Source: Insolitispirillum peregrinum (GTDB taxonomy: Bacteria > Pseudomonadota > Alphaproteobacteria > Rhodospirillales > Rhodospirillaceae). From it: 64,000 nucleotides of DNA. Below the pieces are notes generated by a model. It was not told the origin of the DNA. It saw only the letters and a program-made list of their open reading frames with translations, and searched no databases. Below are positions 1 to 8,233 of this stretch, one piece after another. Where the stretch lies: contig NZ_FTOA01000006.1 of NCBI RefSeq assembly GCF_900156605.1, forward strand, positions 124,001 through 188,000, given 5' to 3'. A program made the translations under genes and the position numbers. How positions within the stretch are numbered: position 1 is the stretch's first letter; each line of letters starts with the position of its first letter.

Positions 1-320
1 TGACCCTGCCGGATTTGCGCTCGCGGCTGTCGGCGGCTCCGGCGGTGTCAATCGGACCGCCGGATGATACGGTGATGGCGGCGGTGCTGATCAAGCTGTT
101 CAGTGACCGCCAGCTCAAGATCGGCGTCGAGGTGATCAGCTATCTGTTGCGCCACATGGAACGCAGCCATGCCGCTGCCCGGCTGGTGGTGGATGCCGCG
201 GACCATCTGTCTCTGGTGCGGCAGCGACCGGTCACCGTGCCGCTGGTGCGCGAAATTCTGGAAAGTGTCCGCCCCAAGGGGGCCGGTGCGCTGTCCGACG
301 AGGACGAGGACGACGAGTAG
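1..320 (+). CDS. hdaA: HdaA-type DnaA-related regulatory inactivator, C-terminal part (partial)
   Basis: Only the last ~106 codons are present; the reading frame is open to the window edge and ends with TAG at 318-320. The visible part begins LPDLRSRL and continues through a helical lid region (VMAAVLIKLFSDRQLKI, then VISYLLRHMERS), as in the AAA+ lid domain of DnaA-related Hda/HdaA proteins. The protein ends in an acidic tail (DEDEDDE) and lacks the DnaA DNA-binding domain, as expected for Hda. By family knowledge it would stimulate ATP hydrolysis by DnaA at the sliding clamp to limit re-initiation. The clamp-binding motif and Walker motifs lie outside the window, so the call rests on the lid alone. 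The stop codon is shared with the first base pairs of repeat R1. Confidence 0.8.
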   Translation, partial: TLPDLRSRLSAAPAVSIGPPDDTVMAAVLIKLFSDRQLKIGVEVISYLLRHMERSHAAARLVVDAADHLSLVRQRPVTVPLVREILESVRPKGAGALSDEDEDDE

Positions 321-551
321 AGCGTTGTGCGAAAAGTGGGAACCGGTTTTCGCAAAAACAATGCGACAGAGCAAAAGGCCAGACCAGCGTGCCTGCGTCC
401 GATCACAGTACAGGACAATTTGGGAACAAGGACGTGGAGCGCTGCTCCACACCTCGCTGGGGCCTCAGGTCCCGAATGGGTCTGGGCGATAGCCCATTCT
501 TTTCCACCAACTGTCATGTATCGTGGCGTCAGGTTTAACGCACGATGGTCT
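317..551 (+). repeat. R1 two-hairpin repeat carrying a nested R2 (MITE-like) element
   Basis: R1 begins TAGAGCGTTGTGCGAAAA; its first hairpin is GCGAAAA...TTTTCGC. The second hairpin (AGACCAGCGTGC at 381-392, GCACGATGGTCT at ~540-551) is split by R2 at about 404-526. R2 starts CACAGTACAGGACAATTT, contains the palindrome GTGGAGCGCTGCTCCAC and ends AACTGTCATGTATCGTG. The sequences flanking R2, GCGTCCGAT on the left and GCGTCAGGT on the right, look like a 9-bp target duplication. No gene is visible in 321-651; short ORFs here are read through the repeats. Confidence 0.75.
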
Positions 552-655
552 AGAGCATTGTGCGAAAAGTGGGAACCGGTTTTCGCATAAACAATGCGAC
601 AGAACAAAAGCTTAGAGCAGCGTGCCCGCGTCCGATTTAACGCACGCTGCTCTAG
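552..655 (+). repeat. R1 repeat, complete copy
   Basis: Intact two-hairpin copy: GCGAAAA...TTTTCGC, a short A-rich spacer, then AGAGCAGCGTGC...GCACGCTGCTCT. It lies in the convergent gap between hdaA and mdcH. Its terminal CTAG supplies the TAG stop codon of mdcH (complement of 652-654). It could act as a bidirectional terminator, but no clear T-run is seen. Confidence 0.75.
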
Positions 656-1557
656 TCTGCCGCCTGCACCCAGTCGATCACCCCGGCGATGGAGCGGAAT
701 TCTGACACTGAACGCACGGGCAGGTCGGGAAAGCGGTCGCGGACCATGCGGGCCAGCCCGTTGCCCGGCCCCAGTTCCAGCAGGACGGTGCAGCCTGCCT
801 CCCGCAGGGCGGTCATGCAGCCGGACCAGTCCACCGGCCGGGCAATCTGCGCGGCAAGAGTCTCCACCGCTCTGGCCTTGCTCCGGATCATCGAAGCGTC
901 GATTCCGGCCACCACCGGGGCCTCATGGGCGGTCCAGCAGGCGGCAGACAGGTCCCGCCGAAAGGGCTCGACGGCGGACGCCATCACCGAGGTGTGCGAG
1001 GCGATGGTGATTTTCAACGGCGTGACCTTGGCACCACGGGTGATCAGGTCGCCTTCCAGCGCGGCCAGTTCCTCTGTCGGGCCGCCAACCACCAGCCGGT
1101 CGAGGTCGTTGATGATCGCCAGTTCGCAGGAGCGGGCCGCCAACAATGGCTCCAGCTCCGGTTGCCGCAACCCACGCACCGCCATCAATCCGCCCGCACG
1201 GGCCGACGCCGCATCCATCAAGGCCGCCCGTCTGGCCGCCAGTGCGATCACCGCCTCGGGCGCCAGGGCTCCGGCACAGCCGTGGGCGGCCAGCTCGCCG
1301 ACACTGTAGCCCGCAAGGATGCACGGGTCGGGCAGATGGGGCCGCAGAACCTGCCAGATCGCCAACTGATAGGCGCACAACGCCGGTTGCGCCACGGCAT
1401 TGAGAACCAGACGGTCCGGGGCGATGGCGCCAAGGGGCTCTTCCAGCAGGGTGGCGGCACCATCGAGAACGGGAGCGGCGGCAGCCTGTCCGGCCAGACT
1501 GTCGAACATCGCCGGTGTCTGATCCCCCTGACCGGGGCAGAGAAGACCGAGTCTCAT
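652..1557 (-). CDS. mdcH: Malonate decarboxylase acyltransferase MdcH
   Basis: A 301-aa MCAT-fold protein that starts MRLGLLCPGQGDQ; GQGDQ replaces the GQGSQ of FabD. The nucleophile motif is GYSVGE (near residue 85) in place of the usual GHSxGE, which is typical of MdcH. By family knowledge it transfers malonyl from malonyl-CoA to the MdcC carrier to prime the enzyme after acetyl loss. It is the last gene of the mdc operon and overlaps mdcB by 4 bp. Its stop codon lies in repeat R1. Confident by motif and context. Confidence 0.92.
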   Translation of the reverse strand: MRLGLLCPGQGDQTPAMFDSLAGQAAAAPVLDGAATLLEEPLGAIAPDRLVLNAVAQPALCAYQLAIWQVLRPHLPDPCILAGYSVGELAAHGCAGALAPEAVIALAARRAALMDAASARAGGLMAVRGLRQPELEPLLAARSCELAIINDLDRLVVGGPTEELAALEGDLITRGAKVTPLKITIASHTSVMASAVEPFRRDLSAACWTAHEAPVVAGIDASMIRSKARAVETLAAQIARPVDWSGCMTALREAGCTVLLELGPGNGLARMVRDRFPDLPVRSVSEFRSIAGVIDWVQAAD

Positions 1558-2405
1558 TCCTCCAGATCCTTCAGAAAGCAGGCCGCCGCCAACACATCGG
1601 CCGCGCCGCCGGGTGACAGGTGCCGCTGGACACAGGCCCGGTGCAGCGCGACGGCCCGCTCCATCCAGTCTGGCGCATGGACACCCCCCCGTTCAAGAAA
1701 GAGGCGCGCCTCGCGCTGAACAAAGGCCAGCCCGTCCGGGCCGCCCCGGTGCAGCAGGTTGGTGTCCTCCAGCTCTGCCATCACCGCGAACAGCGCCTGC
1801 ACCCGCGCGCGTCGGGCGCAGTCCAGACCGGTCTGGACCTCATCAAGGGCGGGCAGTGCCACCGTGATCAGGGTGGGAAAGCCCTCCAGCACTTCCTCCC
1901 GCGCCCCGCGTGCGCCATAGCGTCGCACTGCCCGGCTGCCGTTGCTGGTGCGCGACAGGCTGCCGGCTTCGGCGATGGCTTCGCCCCAGAGCTCCACCAC
2001 CGTTCGGGCGAGGGTGGTTCTGTCCGGCCGTTGTCCACGGGCCCGCTGCCAGCCCGCCGCCGCTGCCAGCAGACCAAGACAAAAGATGGCTCCCCGATGG
2101 GTGTTGATTCCGCCGGTGGCGGTCAGCATGCGCTGTTCCGCCCGCATTCCCAGCCATTGCAGGCTGGCAAAGGGATGACCGGCGGCCCCCAGATCGGCGA
2201 TGGCGGCGAAATAGTGCCGCAGCGAGAACAGCGAGCGCAGAAAGGTTGTGGCGTCCATGTCATGGTGCGCGCCGCTGTCAATCAGGCTGACCAGTCCCGG
2301 TTTGGGATAGAGGGCGACTTCGGTATGCAGGGCCCGCACTACCGCCCGTGCGATGGTGCGGCCCTGTGCCGTCGGGGCACGGCGAAGGGGAAGAAGGTGG
2401 CTCAT
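1554..2405 (-). CDS. mdcB: Triphosphoribosyl-dephospho-CoA synthase MdcB
   Basis: A 283-aa CitG-family protein. Motif YPKPGLVSLIDSGAHHDMD near residue 33 and GINTHRGAIF near residue 100 are typical of enzymes that make 2'-(5''-triphosphoribosyl)-3'-dephospho-CoA from ATP and dephospho-CoA, the precursor of the malonate decarboxylase prosthetic group. The open frame extends upstream, but I chose the ATG (complement of 2403-2405) that begins MSHLLPLR: it has GGAGG just upstream and overlaps the mdcG stop by 4 bp. In many operons mdcB follows mdcA; here it sits between mdcG and mdcH. Confidence 0.92.
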   Translation of the reverse strand: MSHLLPLRRAPTAQGRTIARAVVRALHTEVALYPKPGLVSLIDSGAHHDMDATTFLRSLFSLRHYFAAIADLGAAGHPFASLQWLGMRAEQRMLTATGGINTHRGAIFCLGLLAAAAGWQRARGQRPDRTTLARTVVELWGEAIAEAGSLSRTSNGSRAVRRYGARGAREEVLEGFPTLITVALPALDEVQTGLDCARRARVQALFAVMAELEDTNLLHRGGPDGLAFVQREARLFLERGGVHAPDWMERAVALHRACVQRHLSPGGAADVLAAACFLKDLEE

Positions 2406-3079
2406 GCATCCCTCCGTTCGAACAACAGGGGCAAGGTGGCAAACGGACGTAATTTCACGCTGTCGATGGTCTTCACCAGCACCGTGGGCGGGCGGGCGGC
2501 CAGTTCCCGCCAGGCGACGCCCCCGCCATCGGGCAGGATGATTTCGCCATCCAGCCGAGGCCCGGGGAGACACCCTTCGGACGCGGTCAGTTCCCTCATC
2601 AGCCGTTCGACCGCCGTCCAGCTGGATGGCATGAACAGCAGATCGAGATCGGACTGGCAGGTCAGATACTGACCGTTGGCTGACCCGGCAAAATGCTGCC
2701 AGGCCAGTGAACCGTACACCCCCATCGGCACCCGCTGTTCACAGCCAAGGGCAGCCAGCCAGTCCAGCCGTTCCCGCCAGTCGCCGGGGGCGTCGCCCAA
2801 CACCTCCAGCGGCGAGGGGGACAAGGACAGACGGGCGATGGCGTTCACCGACAGATGCAGGGCGATCCGCCACCGGCCCGGGCGGGCGAGGCCGAGGCGC
2901 AGGTCGTCCAGACTGTCCCCCGGCAGGCGGCGGGTGACCACCAGTGGCCGCTCGCCCGCCAGCCAGTCAGTGAGTTCGGCGTGGGCCAGCGGCTCCAGCG
3001 GAGACCGCAGGTGCCTCTGCCAGTCCTGCCGGAGCCAGACCCAGTCATGCCGCCGCAACAGGGGCTCAGGCGCCCCCAT
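2402..3079 (-). CDS. mdcG: Phosphoribosyl-dephospho-CoA transferase MdcG
   Basis: A 225-aa nucleotidyltransferase-like protein, chosen to start MGAPEPLLRRHDW. It has the motif YGSLAWQHF followed by SDLDLLF, a GS/DxD arrangement expected for the transferase that attaches the phosphoribosyl-dephospho-CoA group to a serine of MdcC. The start overlaps the end of mdcE by 14 bp. The open frame continues upstream inside mdcE, but that part is out-of-frame mdcE sequence and does not resemble MdcG. It works directly after MdcB in holo-carrier formation. Confidence 0.9.
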   Translation of the reverse strand: MGAPEPLLRRHDWVWLRQDWQRHLRSPLEPLAHAELTDWLAGERPLVVTRRLPGDSLDDLRLGLARPGRWRIALHLSVNAIARLSLSPSPLEVLGDAPGDWRERLDWLAALGCEQRVPMGVYGSLAWQHFAGSANGQYLTCQSDLDLLFMPSSWTAVERLMRELTASEGCLPGPRLDGEIILPDGGGVAWRELAARPPTVLVKTIDSVKLRPFATLPLLFERRDA

Positions 3080-3770
3080 GACGCACCCGCTCGGCCACCG
3101 GCCCGGCCAGCAGGCGACCCTGCCGGGCAAGGCCGCGGTCGCGCCGGGCGTCATGCCCGACCGCAGCCGCCAGTGCTTTTTCCAGACAGGCGGCCAGATC
3201 GCCCTGCCACAGCTCGGCAATCGCCCCCATGCGCAGGTAGTTCTCCACTCCCGGCGCAAAAACCGGCGAGAGCTGGCTGAGGTCCTGCAAACGCTCGACA
3301 GGGATTTTGGTGATGCGCGACATGGCTGGCAGATTCATCACCCGCACCTCGGCCTCGGGCAGGGCATAGCAGGTATCGGCCAGCATCGACGAGGCGAGGA
3401 AGCCGCCGCTCACCGCCTGCGAATAGACCAGCCCGATCACCCGGTGACCGGCCCGGCGCGCCACTTCGATGCATTTGGCCAGATGGGCCATGTAGCCGTT
3501 GATCCCCAGCAGTTCGTCGCGTCGGCTGAGGCGCTGTCCCTGAGTATCGACCAGCAGCAGGATCGGGCGGCGGGGATGGCTGCGGACGATCTCCAGCACC
3601 TGTCCGGCGATGCGAAAGGCCAGTTCGACCCCGATGGCGGCGGCGTCGGTGGTGCCGATCACCGCCACTTCGCCATCGGCGGTCTGTCCGGTCCCGGAGA
3701 AATACTGACCATCGAAGTCCACCCGCTGACCGGCGGGAAACAGCTGCTCAAGCAGGAGTTTGGCATCCAT
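3066..3770 (-). CDS. mdcE: Malonate decarboxylase gamma subunit MdcE
   Basis: A 234-aa crotonase-fold carboxyltransferase-like subunit. Segments FDGQYFSGTG, ILLLVDTQGQRLSRRDE and SQAVSGGFLASSM match the family; the last is the oxyanion-hole glycine region. With MdcD it forms the biotin-independent malonyl-S-ACP decarboxylase that releases CO2 and leaves acetyl-S-ACP. It starts 2 bp after the mdcD stop and its end overlaps mdcG. The length is normal for a separate gamma subunit; in some bacteria D and E are fused. Confidence 0.92.
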   Translation of the reverse strand: MDAKLLLEQLFPAGQRVDFDGQYFSGTGQTADGEVAVIGTTDAAAIGVELAFRIAGQVLEIVRSHPRRPILLLVDTQGQRLSRRDELLGINGYMAHLAKCIEVARRAGHRVIGLVYSQAVSGGFLASSMLADTCYALPEAEVRVMNLPAMSRITKIPVERLQDLSQLSPVFAPGVENYLRMGAIAELWQGDLAACLEKALAAAVGHDARRDRGLARQGRLLAGPVAERVRHGGA

Positions 3771-3772
3771 GA

Positions 3773-4651
3773 TCAGGCCCTCTTTCCGGCAGTGATGGTA
3801 TTGAAGTCGGCAGCTTCGAGCAGGGGCAGGCGTTCGGGGGCCTCGATGCCGAGGGCGCGCCAGATGTCCACCGCGTCGTGGCAGTCGCCAAAACGCTCGA
3901 TCCGCTGGCCGAGAGCGGCATGCTCGCGCTCCAGGGCCTCCAGCGACAGGTCGGGCGTCAGGGCCAGCGCCCGGATCGCCGCCGCGCGAAAGGCGGCCGT
4001 GGCATCGGCGACCAGTTCCCCGGCTTCGCCCAGCAGGGTGCGGTGCTTGCCGCCCACCGTCCGCCAGACGAGGGCGCGGTCGCGGGAGTCAAATTCCTCG
4101 ACCCCACAGGTGGTTTCGATGACTTCCGGCCCGGACAGGCCCAGACGGCCTTCTTCGCTGATGATCACCGTGTCGCACAGTCTGGCAACGATGCCCATGC
4201 CGCCAAAGCAGCCGAACTGCCCGCCATCGAGCACGATCACCGGAATCCCGGCCCCGCGCACGGCCAGCACCGCCCGCATCACTTCCGAGACGGCGATCAG
4301 CCCGGCATTGGCCTCGTGCAGTCGCACACCGCCCGATTCCACCAGCAGCAGCACCGCTGTGGGCCGTGTATCGAGCGCCCGTTCCAGCAGGCCGACCAGC
4401 TTGGCGCCGTGGACTTCGCCCACTGCCCCGCCCATGAAGCCACCTTCCTGTGCGGCCGCCAGCACCGGCTGGCCGTCCAGCCGCCCTTCGCCGACGATGA
4501 TGCCGTCATCGAAAGCGGCCGGGGTGTCCAGTTGCCGAAGGTGGGGGCTCGTCACCCGGGCGGAGGGCGGCAGGATTTCCTGAAAGCTGGACGGGTCCAG
4601 CACGGCGGCCAGACGCTCGCGGGCGCTGGCTTCGTAATAGCTCTGGGTCAT
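3773..4651 (-). CDS. mdcD: Malonate decarboxylase beta subunit MdcD
   Basis: A 292-aa carboxyltransferase-fold protein. It begins MTQSYYEASARERL and has FDDGIIVGEGRLDGQPV, LLLVESGGVRLHEANAGL and the glycine-rich GGQFGCFGGMGIVA, all typical of MdcD. It partners MdcE in decarboxylating malonyl-S-MdcC. The start overlaps mdcC by 4 bp (ATGA). Family and operon position agree, so the call is firm. Confidence 0.93.
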   Translation of the reverse strand: MTQSYYEASARERLAAVLDPSSFQEILPPSARVTSPHLRQLDTPAAFDDGIIVGEGRLDGQPVLAAAQEGGFMGGAVGEVHGAKLVGLLERALDTRPTAVLLLVESGGVRLHEANAGLIAVSEVMRAVLAVRGAGIPVIVLDGGQFGCFGGMGIVARLCDTVIISEEGRLGLSGPEVIETTCGVEEFDSRDRALVWRTVGGKHRTLLGEAGELVADATAAFRAAAIRALALTPDLSLEALEREHAALGQRIERFGDCHDAVDIWRALGIEAPERLPLLEAADFNTITAGKRA

Positions 4652-4965
4652 GCCGTCCCTCCGAGGAATGCGTTCACCGCCTGATCAAGGCGCAGGGAGA
4701 CCACCGCCGGGGTCGCTCCGACATCGTTGATGGAGATCCGCACGTCGGCCAGTGGATGGCGGGCGAAGAAGTCATCAAGCACGGCCTGCCAGATGGCACC
4801 AAAGCCGACGGCAGCGGTGACCACCTCCACCGCACAGGCACCGTTCAGCGGCTCCTGCTCGACCAGAATTTCCAGATTGCCCGAGCCGACCACCCCCGCC
4901 AGGGCGCTGGCCTGAGCGGGATTGCAGGGACGCCCGCCACGATATTCGAATTTCAGGGTTTCCAT
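4648..4965 (-). CDS. mdcC: Malonate decarboxylase acyl carrier protein MdcC (delta subunit)
   Basis: A 105-aa carrier, start METLKFEYRG. The motif VVGSGNLEILVEQ contains the serine (near residue 28) expected to carry the 2'-(5''-phosphoribosyl)-3'-dephospho-CoA arm; ISINDVGATPAVVSLRL near the C-terminus is also typical. An in-frame extension to 5184 overlaps mdcA out of frame and is not supported. The RBS GGAGGAAAG sits just before the ATG. The carrier shuttles malonyl and acetyl thioesters between MdcA, MdcD/E and MdcH. Confidence 0.92.
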   Translation of the reverse strand: METLKFEYRGGRPCNPAQASALAGVVGSGNLEILVEQEPLNGACAVEVVTAAVGFGAIWQAVLDDFFARHPLADVRISINDVGATPAVVSLRLDQAVNAFLGGTA

Positions 4966-4978
4966 TCTTTCCTCCGGC

Positions 4979-6622
4979 TCACCAGTTGCGGAAACGCTTG
5001 GGCGGGTCATAGAGGCCGCCCGAGGCCCGCACCAGATCCTTGACCGAACGCGCCGCCAGCAGGTCGCGGGTGGCCAGACTCTTGTCGATGCCCAGATCCT
5101 CGGGGCGGCGGATGATGCCGCGATCGCGCAGGTTTTCGACCATCCGCTTGTCGCGGGCCAGCCCCACCGGCGTATAGCCGGCAACGCCGCGAATCGCCTG
5201 CTCGCGCTCTTCGTCGGTGCGGCACAGCAGCAGGTTGGCGATCCCCTCTTCGGTCAGGATATGGCTGACATCCTCGCCGTAGATCATCACCGGCGGCAGG
5301 TCCATGCCCGCACTTTCGGCCAGTTCCCACGCATCCAGCCGTTCGACAAAGGCGGGCTGCATGTGCTCGCGGAAGGTCTCGACCATCTGGACCACCAGCT
5401 TTTGCCCGCGTGGCATCAGGCCGCGTCCTTCACGGGCTTCGCGTCCGGCCTTCAGCCAGGCCGGGCTGGCATGGCGTCGCCCACGGGCATCCGAGCCCAT
5501 GTTGGGAGCGCCGCCGAAACCGGCGATGCGTCCAAGGGTGGCCGTCGACGAATTGCCCCCCAGATCAATCTGCAGGGTAGAGCCGATGAACATGTCGCAG
5601 GCGTAATGCCCCGCCGCCTGACTCATGGCGCGGTTGGAACGCATCGAGCCATCGGGGCCGGTGAAGAACACGTCTGGCCGGGCTTCGATATACTTCTCCA
5701 TCCCCAGTTCCGAGCCGAAGGAATGCACCGACTCGACAAAGCCCGCTTCGATGGCCGGGATCAGCGCCGGGTGGGGATTGAGCGCCCAATGGCGGCAAAT
5801 CCGCCCCTTCAGCCCCAGACTCTCGGCATAGGTCGGCAGCAGCAGTTCGATGGCGGCGGTGTCAAAGCCGATGCCGTGGTTGAGGCGGTTGACCTCGTAT
5901 TCGGCATAGATGCCCTTGATGGCCATCATTGCCATCAGCACCTGAATTTCGGAAATCTGCGCCGGGTCGCGGGTGAACAGCGGCTCGATGTAATGGGGCT
6001 TGGGGCTCTGGATGACGAAATCCACCCAGTCGGCGGGAATGTCCACCCGTGGCAGGCTATCGACGATCTGGTTCACCTGCGCGATGACGATCCCCCGCTT
6101 GAAGGCGGTCGCCTCGACGATGGTCGGCGTGTCTTCGGTATTGGGGCCGGTATAGAGGTTGCCTGCCCGGTCGGCGGCCTGGGCGCAGACCAGACTGACC
6201 CGTGGGGTCAGATCGACGAAATAGCGGCCAAACAGTTCCAGATAGGTGTGGATGGCACCGATATTGATCCGCCCCTCGGCGACCAGTTTGGCAAGGCGTG
6301 CCCCTTGCGGCCCCGAAAAGGAAAAATCAAGCCGCGAGGCAACGCCGCGGTCGAACACGTCCAGATGTTCGGGCAGGGCCAGAACCGACTGGACCATGTG
6401 CAGGTCATGCACGCGGGCAGGGTCAAGCCCGGCCAGAACTTTCGCCAGAAAGTCGGCCTGTTTCTGGTTGTTGCCTTCCAGACAGACCCGGTCGCCAGGT
6501 TCGAGGACGGCGGACAGCAGCGCCGCCGCGTCTTTGGCCTCAACCGTCTTGCCCTGCGTCAGGTGGGCGGCGCGGGCCAGCCGCGCCTCCCGGTTACGAG
6601 CCTGGGTATTCCAGTCACGCAT
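4979..6622 (-). CDS. mdcA: Malonate decarboxylase alpha subunit MdcA
   Basis: A 547-aa CoA-transferase-like protein beginning MRDWNTQARNREARL. It has LEGNNQKQADFLAKVL near residue 54 and DLGGNSSTATLGRIAGFGG near residue 355, typical of the acetyl-S-ACP:malonate ACP transferase subunit. It exchanges acetyl for malonate on MdcC. It is the first structural mdc gene and follows the madLM transporter genes after an R1 repeat at 6651-6813, so it may share their transcript or have its own promoter. The length is normal for the family. Confidence 0.94.
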   Translation of the reverse strand: MRDWNTQARNREARLARAAHLTQGKTVEAKDAAALLSAVLEPGDRVCLEGNNQKQADFLAKVLAGLDPARVHDLHMVQSVLALPEHLDVFDRGVASRLDFSFSGPQGARLAKLVAEGRINIGAIHTYLELFGRYFVDLTPRVSLVCAQAADRAGNLYTGPNTEDTPTIVEATAFKRGIVIAQVNQIVDSLPRVDIPADWVDFVIQSPKPHYIEPLFTRDPAQISEIQVLMAMMAIKGIYAEYEVNRLNHGIGFDTAAIELLLPTYAESLGLKGRICRHWALNPHPALIPAIEAGFVESVHSFGSELGMEKYIEARPDVFFTGPDGSMRSNRAMSQAAGHYACDMFIGSTLQIDLGGNSSTATLGRIAGFGGAPNMGSDARGRRHASPAWLKAGREAREGRGLMPRGQKLVVQMVETFREHMQPAFVERLDAWELAESAGMDLPPVMIYGEDVSHILTEEGIANLLLCRTDEEREQAIRGVAGYTPVGLARDKRMVENLRDRGIIRRPEDLGIDKSLATRDLLAARSVKDLVRASGGLYDPPKRFRNW

Positions 6623-6650
6623 GATTGATCACTCCTTTTTATTCTTATGC

Positions 6651-6813
6651 TCTAGAGCAGCGTGCGTTAAATCTGACGCAGGCACGCTGCTCTAACCTTT
6701 TGTCCTGCCGCATTGTTGTTGCGAAAACCGGTTCCCACTTTTCGCACAATGCTCGTTTGTCCTGTCGCATTGTTTGAGCGAAAACCGGTTCCCACTTTTC
6801 GCACAATGCTCTA
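6651..6813 (-). repeat. R1 repeat, reverse orientation, first hairpin duplicated
   Basis: Reading the minus strand, hairpin 1 (GCGAAAA...TTTTCGC) occurs twice in tandem, then hairpin 2 (AGAGCAGCGTGC...GCACGCTGCTCT) once. It fills the gap between madM and mdcA within a same-strand gene series. Its edge supplies the TAG stop of madM (complement of 6811-6813). It may attenuate or stabilise the transporter part of the transcript. Confidence 0.7.
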
Positions 6814-7575
6814 GCCGCTGATCGCCTTGACCGCGAGGAACAGCACCGACGGCCCCATCAGGCACCCGAGACCGGTGTGAAAGGTCGCCACCAGAGCCCC
6901 GTAAGGGACAAGGCGGCGGTCGGTGGCGGCCAGTCCGGCGCTGACGCCGCTGACCGTTCCGGCCAGACCACCGAACACCATCGCCGCCTGGGGATTGTTG
7001 AGCCGCATGAAGCCAGCCAGAGCCGGGGTGAAGATCATCACCAGAATGGCCTTCACCACCCCGGTGGCGATGGACAGCGCCATCACGTCCGAACTGGCAC
7101 CGATCGCCGCCCCGGTCACCGGGCCGACGATGTAGGTGACCGCGCCCGCCCCGATGGTGGTCAGCGAGACCGGATCGGTATAGCCAAACGCCCGCGCCAC
7201 GGCCACGCCGACGACGAACGGGATGATGGTGCCCAGAAACAGGGCGATGAAGCCCAGCCAGCCGGCCTTTTTCGCTTCGTCAACATGGACCTCGCTGGCG
7301 GTGGCGACGATGCAGAAATCCCGCATCATGGCTCCCCCCATCAGCGCCAGGCCGCTGAACATGGTCAGGTCGGCCAGTCCCTTGGTCTTGCCGGTGATCA
7401 TGCCCCCCCAATAGGCCAGCGCCAGCCCGCCCAGCACAGCAAAGGCCGAGCCGTGGACGCGCCCCTTGGTCAGATAGCGCGAGAGCAGGTTGGACACCCA
7501 GACGATCAGGCCAACCACGGCGAAAGCGCCGATCAGCTGGTTTTCCGAAATTGCTTTTTCGATCATGTGCAGCAT
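6811..7575 (-). CDS. madM: Malonate transporter subunit MadM
   Basis: A 254-aa polytopic inner-membrane protein that begins MLHMIEKAISENQLIGAF. Several hydrophobic segments are separated by glycine-rich turns, such as GGLALAYWGGMITGKTKG and AGAVTYIVGPVTGAAIG. It matches the larger subunit of the two-component MadL/MadM malonate:cation symporter. It lies directly after madL (13-bp gap) and before the mdc genes, so malonate import and catabolism are linked. The stop codon is provided by repeat R1. Confidence 0.9.
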   Translation of the reverse strand: MLHMIEKAISENQLIGAFAVVGLIVWVSNLLSRYLTKGRVHGSAFAVLGGLALAYWGGMITGKTKGLADLTMFSGLALMGGAMMRDFCIVATASEVHVDEAKKAGWLGFIALFLGTIIPFVVGVAVARAFGYTDPVSLTTIGAGAVTYIVGPVTGAAIGASSDVMALSIATGVVKAILVMIFTPALAGFMRLNNPQAAMVFGGLAGTVSGVSAGLAATDRRLVPYGALVATFHTGLGCLMGPSVLFLAVKAISG

Positions 7576-7588
7576 GGCTCAGGGCTCC

Positions 7589-7987
7589 TCAACCGACATT
7601 GGCATCGGGAGCCCACGGCTGATCGCCATGGGATCGTTGAATGATGCGATTGATGAAGGCAATGACGCCCGCGCACAGGATCACCGATCCCGCCGCAGCC
7701 AGCAGCGCCACCGGGCCAGCCTTGGCGGCAACCAGCACATTCTGGGTGGCAGCCATGGCAACCACCACCGGGATGTACATCATCGCCCAGAAGGTGATGC
7801 CCTTTTCCGACACCGCGTTCAGCAGGCCCCGGCGTTTCAGGAAATGTTGTGAGGCGATCAGCAGCATCATGGCGATGCCGACCCCGCCGACATTGGCCTT
7901 CACCCCGATCAACCCGCCGAGGGCGTCGCCGAGCAGGATGCCCAGCAAATAGCACACGCCCAGCAGGGCGGTTCCGAAAATGATCAT
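7589..7987 (-). CDS. madL: Malonate transporter subunit MadL
   Basis: A 132-aa membrane protein, start MIIFGTALLGVCYLLGILLG, with motif GVKANVGGVGIAMMLLI typical of MadL and about four hydrophobic segments. The open frame extends further upstream, but the chosen ATG (complement of 7985-7987) has a GGAGACC-type ribosome site and gives the family length. Together with MadM it forms the malonate importer. The promoter must lie in the divergent region shared with the GntR regulator. Confidence 0.9.
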   Translation of the reverse strand: MIIFGTALLGVCYLLGILLGDALGGLIGVKANVGGVGIAMMLLIASQHFLKRRGLLNAVSEKGITFWAMMYIPVVVAMAATQNVLVAAKAGPVALLAAAGSVILCAGVIAFINRIIQRSHGDQPWAPDANVG

Positions 7988-8140
7988 CTCAGGTCTCCTT
8001 CTGGCAGAGGGAGACGGCAGGCAGGGCAAAGCCCCTGCCGTGGCGACAGCTGTTGTGATCCATGATGACGTGTTCTTCCCTTGTTTCCGGCATGCACAAC
8101 TGCTCACCGGGTATTTTTACCTGCATTTGAGTATGCGGTG

Positions 8141-8166
8141 ATTCTTTTTGTGTATACAGAAAACTG
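8141..8166. promoter_or_regulatory. Candidate GntR/FCD operator between madL and the regulator
   Basis: The near-palindrome TTTGTGTATACAGAAA centres on TGTATACA at 8151-8158. FCD-type GntR proteins bind short TGTATACA-like palindromes, and the rhizobial malonate regulator MatR is known to bind a TCTTGTATACA-type site. It lies between the two divergent transcription units, 68 bp upstream of the chosen regulator ATG, so one site could control both directions. The assignment is by motif and position only. Confidence 0.55.
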
Positions 8167-8233
8167 ACTTGTGGACGCGGAGTCAAGAGTTTTATATCCT
8201 GTCCTTCGTATGCATCCGTCCCCCGAGGCCCCC

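Noticed and set aside
4922-6628. 568-codon plus-strand frame opposite mdcA
   Set aside because: Mirror of a well-supported gene; long antisense frames are expected in high-GC DNA and the translation has His/Gln/Arg-rich shadow composition.
652-7987. Malonate locus as supplier of malonyl-CoA for the siderophore PKS
   Set aside because: Malonate decarboxylase consumes malonate to acetate; no malonyl-CoA synthetase (MatB) is present, and the loci are over 30 kb apart.
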